Shown piece by piece: positions 40,403 through 49,863 of a stretch of 64,000 nucleotides of DNA (its first letter is position 1; each line of letters starts with the position of its first letter). The notes below the pieces were generated by a model. The model was not told where the DNA came from and made no database searches. It worked only from the letters and a program-made list of their open reading frames with translations. The stretch is from an uncultured Rhodospirillaceae bacterium (lineage in GTDB: Bacteria > Pseudomonadota > Alphaproteobacteria > Rhodospirillales > Magnetospirillaceae). The translations under genes and the position numbers were made by a program. The stretch lies in assembly GCA_903901915.1 (NCBI GenBank), contig CAIUSV010000040.1, positions 79,980-143,979 on the forward strand. Direction: 5' to 3'.

Positions 40403-40591
40403 GCTTCTGCCCTCCCCAATATCCCGAGTGCCAGCAGCCGGAATCCGCGCATCATGATCCCCGGCTCTGACAAACCTAGGCTATTTGGCGGAGAGGATGG
40501 AGCTATCTTTAGTAGGGCCGTGACTATCTTTTGCCCGATAATGCACATGAACAGACCGCACGGTGCTCGGGGCGGTATTTCCCGGCGCCTC

Positions 40592-41209
40592 TCACCGCTC
40601 CGGCGTCAATATCCCGGTTGACACCACCATCTTGATGCCGTCCTCGACGCTCATGTCCAGCACGCGCACGTCGGCACGAGGCACGAACAGCAGGAAGCCC
40701 GAGGTGGGGTTGGGCGTGGTCGGGACGAAAACGTTGACCATTTCCTGATCGAAACAATCCCCCACCGCCCCCGTCGTGGCGCCGGTGATGAAGCCCAGCG
40801 TCCACACTCCCGGCCGAGGATATTCAATCACTACCACCTCGCGGAAGGCGTCGGCCTTGCTGGACAACACCGTGTGGAACACCTGCTTGACCGCGCCATA
40901 GATGCCGCGGATCACCGGCATGTGATTGAGCAGCGCCTCGGACAGGCTCACCAGCAGGCGGCCGGCGAAATTGGCGGTCAGGGCGCCGACCAGGGTGAGG
41001 CCGATCACGGCGGCCACCAGACCGAAACCGGGCAACGTGCCGTATTGCGGATAGAACGAGGGCGGGATCAGCGGCGACACCTGGGCATCGACAAAGCTGA
41101 TGAACTTCCAGGCGATGTAGAAGGTGACGGAAATCGGGGCCGTCACCAGGACGCCAGCAAGAAAATACGCCTTCAGCCGCCCCGAGATCGCCGTGGTGCC
41201 GGATGCCAT
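40592..41209 (-). CDS. DUF502 family membrane protein
   Basis: 205-aa integral membrane protein of the COG2928/DUF502 family, with two hydrophobic stretches near residues 12-35 and 60-80 and a C-terminal soluble part. IPVIRGIYGAVKQ-like sequence (HMPVIRGIYGAVKQVFHT) and VPTTPNPTSGFLLFVP are diagnostic. The biochemical role is unknown. The ATG at 41209 is preferred over a GTG at 41215; AGGTG overlaps the end of the HlyD gene. It closes the exporter operon, which may be coincidental since DUF502 genes occur in many contexts. Confidence 0.88.
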   Translation of the reverse strand: MASGTTAISGRLKAYFLAGVLVTAPISVTFYIAWKFISFVDAQVSPLIPPSFYPQYGTLPGFGLVAAVIGLTLVGALTANFAGRLLVSLSEALLNHMPVIRGIYGAVKQVFHTVLSSKADAFREVVVIEYPRPGVWTLGFITGATTGAVGDCFDQEMVNVFVPTTPNPTSGFLLFVPRADVRVLDMSVEDGIKMVVSTGILTPER

Positions 41210-41216
41210 CGTCACC

Positions 41217-42611
41217 TCAGCGCTCGTGGAAGGATTGCTGCACCTGGGTGAAGATCGGCTTGAGCATGTACTGCAACAGGGTCTTGTCGCCGGTGATGAT
41301 TTCCGCCGTCACCGTCATGCCGGGGTGAATCATGAAACGACCGGGGGTGGTCCCGACATAGTTGTGGTCCAGTTCGATGACCCCCTTGAAGAACGGCACG
41401 CCCTTGTCATCGGTGAAGCTGGAGGCGGAAACCCGGGTCAGGGTGCCGGTCACCGCGCCATAGCGGGCGAAGTCGTAGGTGGTGACCTTGACCTTGACCG
41501 GTTGCCCGGCCTTGACGTGTCCGACGTCCTTGGTGTTGATCTTGGCATCGACCTTCATGTCGGCCTCGACCGGCACCACGTCGCAGACTTGGCCGCCAGG
41601 CTGGATGACCGCGCCCTTGTTCTTGACCGACAGTCCCTTGATGATCCCGTGCACCGGCGAGACGATCTCAAGCCGCTTCACCCGATCTTCCAACCTGCCG
41701 ATGCTTTCTTGCACCTGAGCCAGTTCACTGACCGTGGTACCCAGTTCATCCATGGTTTGGCGCTGCATGCTGGAGGTGCTGTCGATCAGGCGGTGCTCGA
41801 CCTCGGACAGCGCTTCGCGGGCGGTGATCTCCTGGCCGACCAGCCGCGACACTTCACCGAGGATGCGCGACAACTCGCGCTTGGTATCAAGGAAGACGAC
41901 CCGGGACACCAGTCCCTTTGCCACCAGTTCCTCGCGCATCTTCATTTCTTCCTGGAGCGGCCCCATTTGCTCCCTCAACGATCTTTCCTGGCCCTCCAGC
42001 AACCGGAGGTCCGAGCGCTTTTGCTCGATCTGTGACGAGATCACCGAGCGGGCGGTTTCGCGGGCCTGGGACTGACTGGCGAAGATGGCGCCGTTGTCGG
42101 CGATCAGCCGGTCATAGCCCTGGGGCATGTGACTGAAGTCGGGCTGACGCTCCTCGGCGAAGGCCCGCAACCGTTCCGCCTTGATCAACAGGGTCGCCTC
42201 GCGGGCGCGGGTTTGTTCCAGATCGGACATCGCCTGAGCCGGGTCGAGACGGATGATCACCGCGCCGGCGTCGACGGTGTCGCCCTCCTTGGCCGCCAGT
42301 TCCAGCACGATACCGCCTTCCAGGTGCTGCACGGTCTGGACCTGACCACTGGGAATTACCTGACCTTCCGCCGCCGCGATCTCGGGAACATCGGTCAGCG
42401 CCGCCCACAACACGAAGGCCAGGGTGGTGCCGCTGGCGACCGCCATGGTGAAGCGCACCAGCGCCGACGTGCCGCTTTCCTCCAGCACTACCGCCTGGGC
42501 GAGGTGGCGGGACTGGCGGTTGGAGATCTTGACCACCGCCTTGGCCGGCGGCGGCACCTCCGGCAGATTTTCCGGATTGGGGACGTTGACGAGGCTTTGG
42601 CTGGTTGTCAT
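41217..42611 (-). CDS. HlyD family type I secretion adaptor
   Basis: 464-aa membrane-fusion protein bridging an inner-membrane ABC exporter to an outer-membrane channel. A short cytoplasmic N terminus leads to one membrane helix at about 50-72, then AEGQVIPSGQVQTVQHLEGG, the first lipoyl half-motif, a long alpha-hairpin coiled coil (about 120-300) and the second lipoyl/beta-barrel part with IIKGLSVKNKGAVIQPGG. The C terminus MTVTAEIITGDKTLLQYML is family-typical. Its ATG overlaps the upstream ABC gene stop as ATGA. No TolC-type channel is in the window. Confidence 0.95.
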   Translation of the reverse strand: MTTSQSLVNVPNPENLPEVPPPAKAVVKISNRQSRHLAQAVVLEESGTSALVRFTMAVASGTTLAFVLWAALTDVPEIAAAEGQVIPSGQVQTVQHLEGGIVLELAAKEGDTVDAGAVIIRLDPAQAMSDLEQTRAREATLLIKAERLRAFAEERQPDFSHMPQGYDRLIADNGAIFASQSQARETARSVISSQIEQKRSDLRLLEGQERSLREQMGPLQEEMKMREELVAKGLVSRVVFLDTKRELSRILGEVSRLVGQEITAREALSEVEHRLIDSTSSMQRQTMDELGTTVSELAQVQESIGRLEDRVKRLEIVSPVHGIIKGLSVKNKGAVIQPGGQVCDVVPVEADMKVDAKINTKDVGHVKAGQPVKVKVTTYDFARYGAVTGTLTRVSASSFTDDKGVPFFKGVIELDHNYVGTTPGRFMIHPGMTVTAEIITGDKTLLQYMLKPIFTQVQQSFHER

Positions 42612-44776
42612 AGCAAATCCGGGGGTATGCGGGCTCGGACCTCTTCGGCGGGGCCGGCGAGGCGCAGGTAACCGCCGTCGAACACAAGAATCCGGTCGGC
42701 GATGCGCAAATGGCTGGGGCGGTGGGTAACCATGAAGATGGTGGATTGGCCGCGAAAGGTCTCCACCGCCTGCATAAAGGTTCGATCACCCTCGAAATCG
42801 AGGCCGTTGACCGGCTCGTCGAACAGCATGATCGGGCTGCGCTTGAGATAGCCGCGGGCCAGCGACAGCTTTTGGATAAAGCTGGTGGGCAAGTGGTCGG
42901 CGGCGCCCTCGCCGATACGGGTCTCCAGCCCGCGCGGCAGCGCCGCGACCTCCTCCCACACGTCGGCCTGATCGCAGGCCCAGCGGATATCGGCATCGGT
43001 GGCGGTGGGATTGGCCAGCCGCAGGTTCTGGGCGATGGAGCCGAAGAACAGATTACACACCTGCGGGGTGTAGGAAATCATGTGCCTCAGCTCGATGGGG
43101 TCGATCTGGCGGATGTCGGCGGCATCGACCTTGATACTACCGGCCTGTGGCGCGTAAAGCCCCAGCAACAGCTTGAGAATGGTCGATTTGCCCGAACCAT
43201 TGCGCCCGGTGACCGCCACCACCTCGCCGGGCTCTACCTCGAACGAGACGCCGACCAATGCCGGATCTGCTTCGTTGCTGTAGCGCAATGACACCCGGGA
43301 GAAGACCACCCTGCCCTTGACGTTCTTCAGCGGCTGAACGATCGCCTTGGGGTCGCGCTCGGGCTTGATCGCCATCAGGCCGTCGATCTGACGAATGGAG
43401 CCGCGCACCTGTTCCACCCGCTGAATCATGGTGAAGCCGGTCTGCAACGGCGAAAGCACCCGCCACACCAGCATCATGGCGGCGATCAGGCCGCCGATGG
43501 TGAGATCGCCGGCGATGACGCCCAGCACACCGACCGAAATGGTAGCCAGACCCGAGGTGATGATCAGGATATTGGACAGCGTGCCGATGCCGGCGGCGAA
43601 CAGGCCGTTCTTGAACCCGCCATAGGCGGCGCGGGCGGACATCTCACGGTAACGCTTGACCCAGGTATGCTCGGCGGCGGCCAGTTTCACCGCCCGCATC
43701 TTGGACAGCGCCTCTACCATGAATTCCTGTCGGCGCGATCCGGCACGCGACGCGATGGATACGTTCTTGCGCACCACCGGCATCACCAGATAGCCACCGA
43801 TCAGGAACAAGATGGTGGCGATCACCGGCACCAGGGCGATGACACCGCCCAATAGCGCGATGACGGCGAAGTAGAACAGTGCGAACGGCAGTTCCATGAA
43901 CACCGTGGCCAGCGGGCCGGTGAAGAACTCGCGGACGGACTCGAAATCCTTGATGCGCGCCACCTGGGCGCCGATGGTGGCGCGTTCGGTAAAGCCCGGT
44001 GGCAGTGCCAGGATGTGCTCGAAGATGTTGTTACCCATGATGTTGTCAAGCCGCGCGCCGACGAAGGCCAGCACCCGGGCGCGCACCTCGCGCAGCACAG
44101 CATCGGCCACCAGGGCCAAGGTGACACCGATGGACAGCGCCACCAGCATGGACGATGACGAGGCGCCGATCACCTTGTCGTAGACCGACATCACGAACAG
44201 CGGTGTCGACAGCGAGAACACGTTCAACGCCAAGGTTACGAAAAACGCCTGCCAATAAAGCGGGCGAAACCGCTCGATCACGCTTTTGAACCAACTGGCC
44301 GGGCGGGCGGCGGCGGCGTCGGTTGCCTGGTGGGTGAAGAAATAGGCGGTCCCCTTCAGCCCGCGGACATCAAGGGCGCAACTGGTGCCCTCGGCGCTGT
44401 CGAACACCTCGGCCTCGCCATCGTCGCCAATCGCCTTGACCACCAGCGCGTGACGGCGGTCGGGCAGGAACAGGCACGGCAACAGACGGGGATCGACGGT
44501 CTCCAACGCCAGCTTTTCCGGCCGGCTCGAGTAGTTCAGCGTCGCCAGCACGTTGCGCAGGCCGGTCAGGTCCAGGTCGTTGGCGAAATGCGGCAGCGAT
44601 TCCGCCACATGGCGGGGATCGCCCTTCCATCCCAGCGCTTTCAGCAGTGGTAGCAGGCAGGCGGCCAGATCCGAGGCCGCCGAGAAGCCGCCCAAGGCGT
44701 TCTGGGCCAACTGCTGCTCGTACTGCTCGACTGCTTTCTGGTTAGGCTTCGCGATCAGGCTGGCGGCTCCGCTCAT
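42608..44776 (-). CDS. Type I secretion ABC permease/ATPase with C39-like N-terminal domain
   Basis: 722 aa: an N-terminal region (about 20-140) resembling a peptidase C39-like domain, apparently without the catalytic Cys dyad, then an exporter transmembrane domain (about 165-450) and a nucleotide-binding domain. Walker A GRNGSGKST is intact, Walker B is IMLFDEPVNGLD and the H-loop THRPSH is present. The signature loop reads LPTSFIQKLSLARG in place of LSGGQ. Binding-only C39-like domains recruit substrates in RTX exporters. ATGA overlaps link it to genes on both sides. Confidence 0.9.
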   Translation of the reverse strand: MSGAASLIAKPNQKAVEQYEQQLAQNALGGFSAASDLAACLLPLLKALGWKGDPRHVAESLPHFANDLDLTGLRNVLATLNYSSRPEKLALETVDPRLLPCLFLPDRRHALVVKAIGDDGEAEVFDSAEGTSCALDVRGLKGTAYFFTHQATDAAAARPASWFKSVIERFRPLYWQAFFVTLALNVFSLSTPLFVMSVYDKVIGASSSSMLVALSIGVTLALVADAVLREVRARVLAFVGARLDNIMGNNIFEHILALPPGFTERATIGAQVARIKDFESVREFFTGPLATVFMELPFALFYFAVIALLGGVIALVPVIATILFLIGGYLVMPVVRKNVSIASRAGSRRQEFMVEALSKMRAVKLAAAEHTWVKRYREMSARAAYGGFKNGLFAAGIGTLSNILIITSGLATISVGVLGVIAGDLTIGGLIAAMMLVWRVLSPLQTGFTMIQRVEQVRGSIRQIDGLMAIKPERDPKAIVQPLKNVKGRVVFSRVSLRYSNEADPALVGVSFEVEPGEVVAVTGRNGSGKSTILKLLLGLYAPQAGSIKVDAADIRQIDPIELRHMISYTPQVCNLFFGSIAQNLRLANPTATDADIRWACDQADVWEEVAALPRGLETRIGEGAADHLPTSFIQKLSLARGYLKRSPIMLFDEPVNGLDFEGDRTFMQAVETFRGQSTIFMVTHRPSHLRIADRILVFDGGYLRLAGPAEEVRARIPPDLL

Positions 44777-46521
44777 GCCGGGCCTCCCTGCGGCAGCATG
44801 GCAGCCGGGGCGACCTGAATTGGCGGTCGCTCCTCGCGCGGCGGCTTCGGCTTCAACACGCCGCGATCAAGCTCGAACACCCGGTCGGCCATCTTGGCCA
44901 GCGACGGCCGTGACGTCACCAACACCAGGGTGCGCTTGCCCTTGGCCCGCTCCAGCCAGACGCGAAGGAAGTTGTCGCCGGTGGTATCCACCGCGGTGTT
45001 GGCCTCGTCGAACAACACGATACGCGGATTGTTGACCAATGCGCGGGCGATGGCGATACGCTGCTTGATGCCGCGCGGCAGCGAATCATAGGCACCGTCA
45101 CCCACCGGGGTATCGAAGCCCAGCGCCATGGTGGCGACGACTTCGTCCAATCCCAGCAACGCCGCCGTCTCCACCGCCACGTCGTCGAATTGCTTGCGGA
45201 ACATGGTGATGTTTTGCAGGATCGTTCCCTGGAACAGCACGCCCATCTGCGGCAGGTAGGCGATCTGGTCGCGCACACTTTGCGGCTCGAACGCGGTCAC
45301 CGGCTGGCCATCCACCAGAACTCGGCCCGAGGTGGGGCGCAGCGCCCCCTGAAGCAGGGTCAGCAACGTGGTCTTGCCGGCGCCGTTACCGGCGGAAATG
45401 GCAATGCACTCGCCCTCGCCGATGGCGATGGAGGCGTTGGTGATGACCATGGGCAGACGCGGTCCATAGCGAAAGCTGACGTCCTGCAACTCGAGGGCGC
45501 CCCTGATCGGCGGCAGTTTGGGCAAGCCCTTGGGCGCCTCGGGCTTCAGCGAGAACAGTTCGCTCAGGCGATGGCGGGCCAGCATGAACGACTGGAAACG
45601 GGTCCACACCCCCAACGCCTTCTGCAATGGATTCATGGCACGACCGGCCAGCATCGAACAGGCGGCAAGACCACCGGTGGTCATGTCGCCGTTCATCACC
45701 ACCACGGCGCCGAACATGGCGACGGCGATGGTGGTGGCCTGGGAAAAGAACGACGAAACACCCATGGCGCTGGCACTGTTGAGCGCCACTTGATAGGCGC
45801 CCTCGGCGCAGGCCTCTTGCAGGCGTTCATAGCGGCGCACCATCTGCGCCTCCATGGAAAACGCCTTGACGCTGTGGATGCCGCCCAACACCTCGATGAT
45901 GAAATTGAATCGCCGGTCGTCGGCGGTCATGCGCCGCTGCAACGATCCGCGCAATTTGGTGCCGACGATCACCGCCGTCACCGCGAACAGCACCAGCAAC
46001 GTGATGGGGACCAGCACCAGGATGCCGCCCATCATGGCCACGACGCTGAGATAAAGGATGGCGAACGGCAGGTCGAGCAGCGTCAGCATCGCCTGGCCGG
46101 CATAAAACTCGCGTACCGTCGCCAGCGAGTTCATTCGCTCAAGGTGGGCACCCGACCCTTCCTTCTCGAAATCGTCGATACCCGCCATCATCAGATGCTC
46201 AAGGGCGGTACAGCCGGCCTTGTGCTCGAACTTGGCCCCCACCCAACCGGTGATGTACGAACGGCAGAAATTGAGGGTGGATTCCAGCAACAGGGCGGCG
46301 ACCACACCGGCCATCAGCAGCACCATGGTGCCAACCGATTTGTTGGGCAAAATGCGGTCGTAGACCTGCAACAGCGACATGGGCAGCGCCAGCCCCAGAA
46401 TATTGAGGAACAGCGATCCCAGCGCCAAGTCGAAAAGGCTCTTCTTGAGGGTGGACAGTGACGCGACGCTGACCGCCTGCGCGTCCTCCCCGACGGCCTG
46501 CACTCCATCGGCGTCGGTCAT
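44773..46521 (-). CDS. ABC exporter permease/ATPase subunit with non-canonical ATPase motifs
   Basis: 582 aa: exporter transmembrane domain (about 25-310) and nucleotide-binding domain (about 330-560). Walker A SAGNGAGKTTLL and Walker B IVLFDEANTAVD are intact. The signature reads LPRGIKQRIAIAR rather than LSGGQ, and the H-loop position reads TSRPSL, with Ser replacing the switch His. It lacks the C39-like region of its partner, so the two probably form a heterodimer. The ATG at 46521 was chosen because the upstream residues are not membrane or family-like; its ribosome-binding site is weak. Confidence 0.88.
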   Translation of the reverse strand: MTDADGVQAVGEDAQAVSVASLSTLKKSLFDLALGSLFLNILGLALPMSLLQVYDRILPNKSVGTMVLLMAGVVAALLLESTLNFCRSYITGWVGAKFEHKAGCTALEHLMMAGIDDFEKEGSGAHLERMNSLATVREFYAGQAMLTLLDLPFAILYLSVVAMMGGILVLVPITLLVLFAVTAVIVGTKLRGSLQRRMTADDRRFNFIIEVLGGIHSVKAFSMEAQMVRRYERLQEACAEGAYQVALNSASAMGVSSFFSQATTIAVAMFGAVVVMNGDMTTGGLAACSMLAGRAMNPLQKALGVWTRFQSFMLARHRLSELFSLKPEAPKGLPKLPPIRGALELQDVSFRYGPRLPMVITNASIAIGEGECIAISAGNGAGKTTLLTLLQGALRPTSGRVLVDGQPVTAFEPQSVRDQIAYLPQMGVLFQGTILQNITMFRKQFDDVAVETAALLGLDEVVATMALGFDTPVGDGAYDSLPRGIKQRIAIARALVNNPRIVLFDEANTAVDTTGDNFLRVWLERAKGKRTLVLVTSRPSLAKMADRVFELDRGVLKPKPPREERPPIQVAPAAMLPQGGPA

Positions 46522-46760
46522 ACCTGCATATCGCGGCCAATCACGCCCGCGCTCCCTCCGCTGATTCCGCCCGGCCACCGGCTCCCCCGATCCTGCGGCC
46601 CAGGCAGCATACCCGTCCCAGACGGCGAGAACCATAGGCGTTTGTTGTCGACCGGACTGGTATCGGGCCTCATCGCCGCCTTATGATGGCGGGAGGCCGG
46701 GCGGCAAGATCCCGTCCTGCTCCGACGGAACCGGCGCCTTCCCCGCACGAGAGTGATCCA

Positions 46761-47936
46761 TTGACTGAACATGCAGCCGTACCGCACCCTGCCAGCATAG
46801 ACCTGATCGAACGGTTAATATCCTTCGATACGACAAGCTACAAGAGCAATTTACGGTTAATAGAATATGTCGCCGACATTCTGGACGATCTAGGCGCTGA
46901 CGTTCGTTTGACTTGGGATAATGATAGAGAGAAAGCAAATATCTTTGCCACGATCGGCCCGGCCGATCGGCCCGGCGTCGTTCTTTCCGGCCATACCGAC
47001 GTGGTGCCGGTCGATGGGCAGGAGTGGACATCCGATCCGTTTCGCCTCCTAAATCGGGATGGACGGCTTTACGGCCGCGGCACCGCCGACATGAAGGGGT
47101 TCATTGCCGTCTGCCTTGCCCTGGCGCCGGAATTCGCCGCGCGGCGGCTTTTGATGCCTGTGCATTTCGCCTTTTCCTACGACGAGGAGATCGGCTGCGT
47201 CGGTGTCCGCCGCCTGATCGCCGATCTCGCTCATCTGTCGATACGGCCGCGACTGTGCGTCGTCGGCGAACCCACCGGAATGAAGGCGGTGATCGGCCAC
47301 AAGGGGAAGCGAAGCGTGCGCTGTCAGGTCGAGGGGCACGAGTGCCACTCGGCGCTGAACCACCATGGGGTCAACGCCATCGAAATCGCCGCCGAACTGG
47401 TGACGCGACTGCGCGCCATGCAGCGTCGAATCAGGGAAAGCGGCCCATTCGACCCCGGCTATCAGCCGCCTTACACCACCGTGCATACCGGCACCATCCA
47501 TGGCGGAACCGCACTGAACATCGTGCCGAGATCCTGCGGTTTCGAGTTCGAGATCCGCAATCTGCCCAGTCACGACCCCGAGGAACTGATGGCCGAGGTT
47601 CGTGGCTGGGCCCAGGATCTGGTGCCCGAGATGCTGGCGGTATCACCCGCCTCCGGCATCCTGTTCGACGAGCACAACACCACCGTCGGCCTCGACATGC
47701 GCGAAGACGACGAGGCGGTTCGTCTGGTCTGCGCCCTGTCGGGCAGCAACGACACCGCCAAAGTGGCCTTCACCACCGAAGCCGGATTGTTTCAGAAGGC
47801 CGGCATCCCGGCGGTGGTCTGCGGTCCGGGTGATATCGCCCAGGCCCACAAGCCCGACGAATACGTTACCCTGGATCAGATCGCCCAGTGCGAGGCCTTT
47901 CTGCGCCGTCTGCTGGACCACATGACCGAGCGTTAG
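46761..47936 (+). CDS. argE: Acetylornithine deacetylase
   Basis: 391-aa dinuclear-zinc M20 hydrolase releasing ornithine from N-acetylornithine. Metal ligands are in LSGHTDVVPVDG, GRGTADMKGF, the catalytic DEEIGC, and VVGEPTGMK; HKP near the C terminus (AQAHKPDEYV) completes the site. No ATG fits: TTG at 46761 follows GAGAGTGA and gives the expected ArgE length, while the longer ATG frame from 46683 adds a low-complexity leader. The first 60 codons are more AT-rich than the rest. It diverges from the exporter operon across 239 bases in which no motif was recognised. Confidence 0.9.
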   Translation: MTEHAAVPHPASIDLIERLISFDTTSYKSNLRLIEYVADILDDLGADVRLTWDNDREKANIFATIGPADRPGVVLSGHTDVVPVDGQEWTSDPFRLLNRDGRLYGRGTADMKGFIAVCLALAPEFAARRLLMPVHFAFSYDEEIGCVGVRRLIADLAHLSIRPRLCVVGEPTGMKAVIGHKGKRSVRCQVEGHECHSALNHHGVNAIEIAAELVTRLRAMQRRIRESGPFDPGYQPPYTTVHTGTIHGGTALNIVPRSCGFEFEIRNLPSHDPEELMAEVRGWAQDLVPEMLAVSPASGILFDEHNTTVGLDMREDDEAVRLVCALSGSNDTAKVAFTTEAGLFQKAGIPAVVCGPGDIAQAHKPDEYVTLDQIAQCEAFLRRLLDHMTER

Positions 47937-48814
47937 GTTTTATTACGCACCACCAGCGCAACCCCCGCCGCGGTCATCGCCATGCCGGTCAACGCCAGTG
48001 GCGTCAATGCCTCGTCAAACAGAATATAGGCCAGAATCGCCGTCACCGGCGGCACCAGATAGAAAAAACTGGCAACCCGTGCCGCCTCGCCCAGACGGAT
48101 CAGGGTCATCAGCAGGCTGATGGCGCCCAGCGACAGCACCAGCACAAGCCAACCCAGCGCCAGCACGAAGGGCATTGTCCAACGAATTTCCATCGTCTCC
48201 AGCGCCATCGCCGCCGGTGCCATGACCGCCAGTGCGGCGATGTACTGGATCAGGGTTCCCGTCCGCAAATCCATTCCTGTGCAGAAACGCTTCTGGTAAA
48301 GGGTCCCACCGGTAATGCCGAACAGGGCCGCCACGGCCAACGCCATGCCGTCCCAACCGAATCCGTCGAAACTGATGCCGGCAAGGCGGGTTGACAGCAC
48401 CATGGCGACGCCAGCCAAGCCCAAGGCGAGGCCCAGCCATTGCCTCGCCCCGATCCGCTCGCCCAGCAACGGTCCCGATACGCTGGCGGTGAGTACCGGC
48501 TGCAATCCCGCCACCAGCGCCGCCAGGCCGGAGGGAACACCAAGCCGGATGGCGCCGAACACCCCTCCGAGGTAGATGGCATGGACCAACAGCCCGGACA
48601 CGGCGAGATGCCCCACCAGACGCGGGTTCTGGGGCCACTTCGCCCGCCCGATGGCGGCCGCCATGGCCAGCAGGACGATCACCACGATAAAACGCAAGGA
48701 CAGAAAAGTGAACGGCTCGGCATAGGGCAGGCCGAACTTGGCGCCGATGAAGCCGGTGCTCCAGAGCAACACGAAAACTCCGGGCATGGCGGCGGTCCAG
48801 GCATGAGCTCGCAT
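47933..48814 (-). CDS. EamA/DMT family transporter
   Basis: 293-aa inner-membrane protein with about ten hydrophobic helices in two EamA repeats. PGVFVLLWSTGFIGAKFGL opens repeat one, and LGLALGLAGVAMVL closes it; FFYLVPPVTAILAYILFDE in repeat two is a family hallmark. Members export metabolites or amino acids; the substrate here is unknown. Its stop overlaps the stop of argE on the other strand. Confidence 0.93.
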   Translation of the reverse strand: MRAHAWTAAMPGVFVLLWSTGFIGAKFGLPYAEPFTFLSLRFIVVIVLLAMAAAIGRAKWPQNPRLVGHLAVSGLLVHAIYLGGVFGAIRLGVPSGLAALVAGLQPVLTASVSGPLLGERIGARQWLGLALGLAGVAMVLSTRLAGISFDGFGWDGMALAVAALFGITGGTLYQKRFCTGMDLRTGTLIQYIAALAVMAPAAMALETMEIRWTMPFVLALGWLVLVLSLGAISLLMTLIRLGEAARVASFFYLVPPVTAILAYILFDEALTPLALTGMAMTAAGVALVVRNKT

Positions 48815-48844
48815 GATCTGATTTCCCTTTCCGCCCAGCCCGCC

Positions 48845-49441
48845 CTATTTCGGCCTGACGTCGATGTAGTTGACCACCTTCTTGACCCCGTCACCATCCT
48901 TGAGCGCGGCCACCACCTCGTTGGCCTCGTCCTTGGTATAGGCGCGGCCGATAACGTAAAGATTGCCATAGGAATCACCGGTGACCCGGAAGTTCACATA
49001 TCTGCCGGCCACCGTCTTAGTCAGCCGGGCCTGGGCCTTGGTGGAAATCGCCAGCGTGTCGGTCCAGTCGGGCAGCGTCTTGCGCTTGGGATCATTCTCC
49101 GCAAGGTAGGTTACGTGCCAATACAGCTTGCGGACCCCTTCCACCGCCTTCACATCCGATTGAAAAGCGTCATAGGCGGCCTTATCGGCAAACAATCCGG
49201 TGACCAACAGCCGCTGCTCGTAAATCTCGGTAGACGCCTTGATGGTGGCCTGTTTGGCCATGGCTGCGTTGACCTTGACCACAATGGCATTGTCCTTGGC
49301 GATGTCGGATACCGAACGGGCCTCGGCCGCCCGCTCGATCAGCGTCTTCGGCGCGCTCAGAATGTCCATGAGTTGGGCGTTGGCCTCCCCTGCCCCGGTA
49401 ACGGCGCAGACGCTGATGGCGATAATCACGGAACGACGCAT
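48845..49441 (-). CDS. Exported protein with two BON domains
   Basis: 198 aa. A signal peptide (RRSVIIAISVCAVTGAGEANAQ) precedes two BON domains, about 45-110 and 118-197, the second with VTGDSYGNLYVIGRAYTKDEA. BON domains bind phospholipid or act in envelope maintenance, as in OsmY and DolP. The ATG at 49441 follows GGGAAGAG. It lies 30 bases from the DMT transporter on the same strand. The function is inferred from the domain only. Confidence 0.85.
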   Translation of the reverse strand: MRRSVIIAISVCAVTGAGEANAQLMDILSAPKTLIERAAEARSVSDIAKDNAIVVKVNAAMAKQATIKASTEIYEQRLLVTGLFADKAAYDAFQSDVKAVEGVRKLYWHVTYLAENDPKRKTLPDWTDTLAISTKAQARLTKTVAGRYVNFRVTGDSYGNLYVIGRAYTKDEANEVVAALKDGDGVKKVVNYIDVRPK

Positions 49442-49638
49442 GTCTCTTCCCCAAGAGTGTTGATCGAAGGAAGGCACCATACAGACCAAACCCGGGGGCG
49501 CCAATCGGTCAGACCGGAGCGGGAGTATATCCTTTAACCAGGATTTTCCGGATGCCCCAGCCGTTTCGTGACCGAGACCGGTGAATATGGTATAGAAATC
49601 AAAGTGGTGTAGGTGGTTCGAGCGGGCTGGACATTGAG

Positions 49639-49863
49639 ATGGTGGCGGGTGAAATGGAAGCGGCTGATCTGCGGGTTGTTTTTGACCGCCGCCTCAAGCT
49701 GGAATTCCACGGCTCCAGGGTCACCTCCGACGCCGGTCTGCTTGTCTTCCGCCAACTTGACGACGCCCTCGGCCTGACCGAAATGGCTGGGCTGGTTCTG
49801 GTCCGCGAGATGCCGGTCAAAAAGTTCGGTCCGGGAGGCTGCAATGGTTGCCAGATTTTTTAG
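49639..49863 (+). pseudogene. IS1380-like transposase remnant (N-terminal fragment)
   Basis: A 74-codon fragment whose [20 protein letters not shown] and [12 protein letters not shown] match the conserved N terminus of IS1380-family transposases, which are normally about 400-450 aa. After about 55 codons the similarity stops and the frame runs through [11 protein letters not shown] to a TAG inside the next gene. The catalytic DDE core is absent. The 197-base stretch 49442-49638 upstream may contain the element's left end, but no terminal repeat could be confirmed and no right end was seen. Confidence 0.8.
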
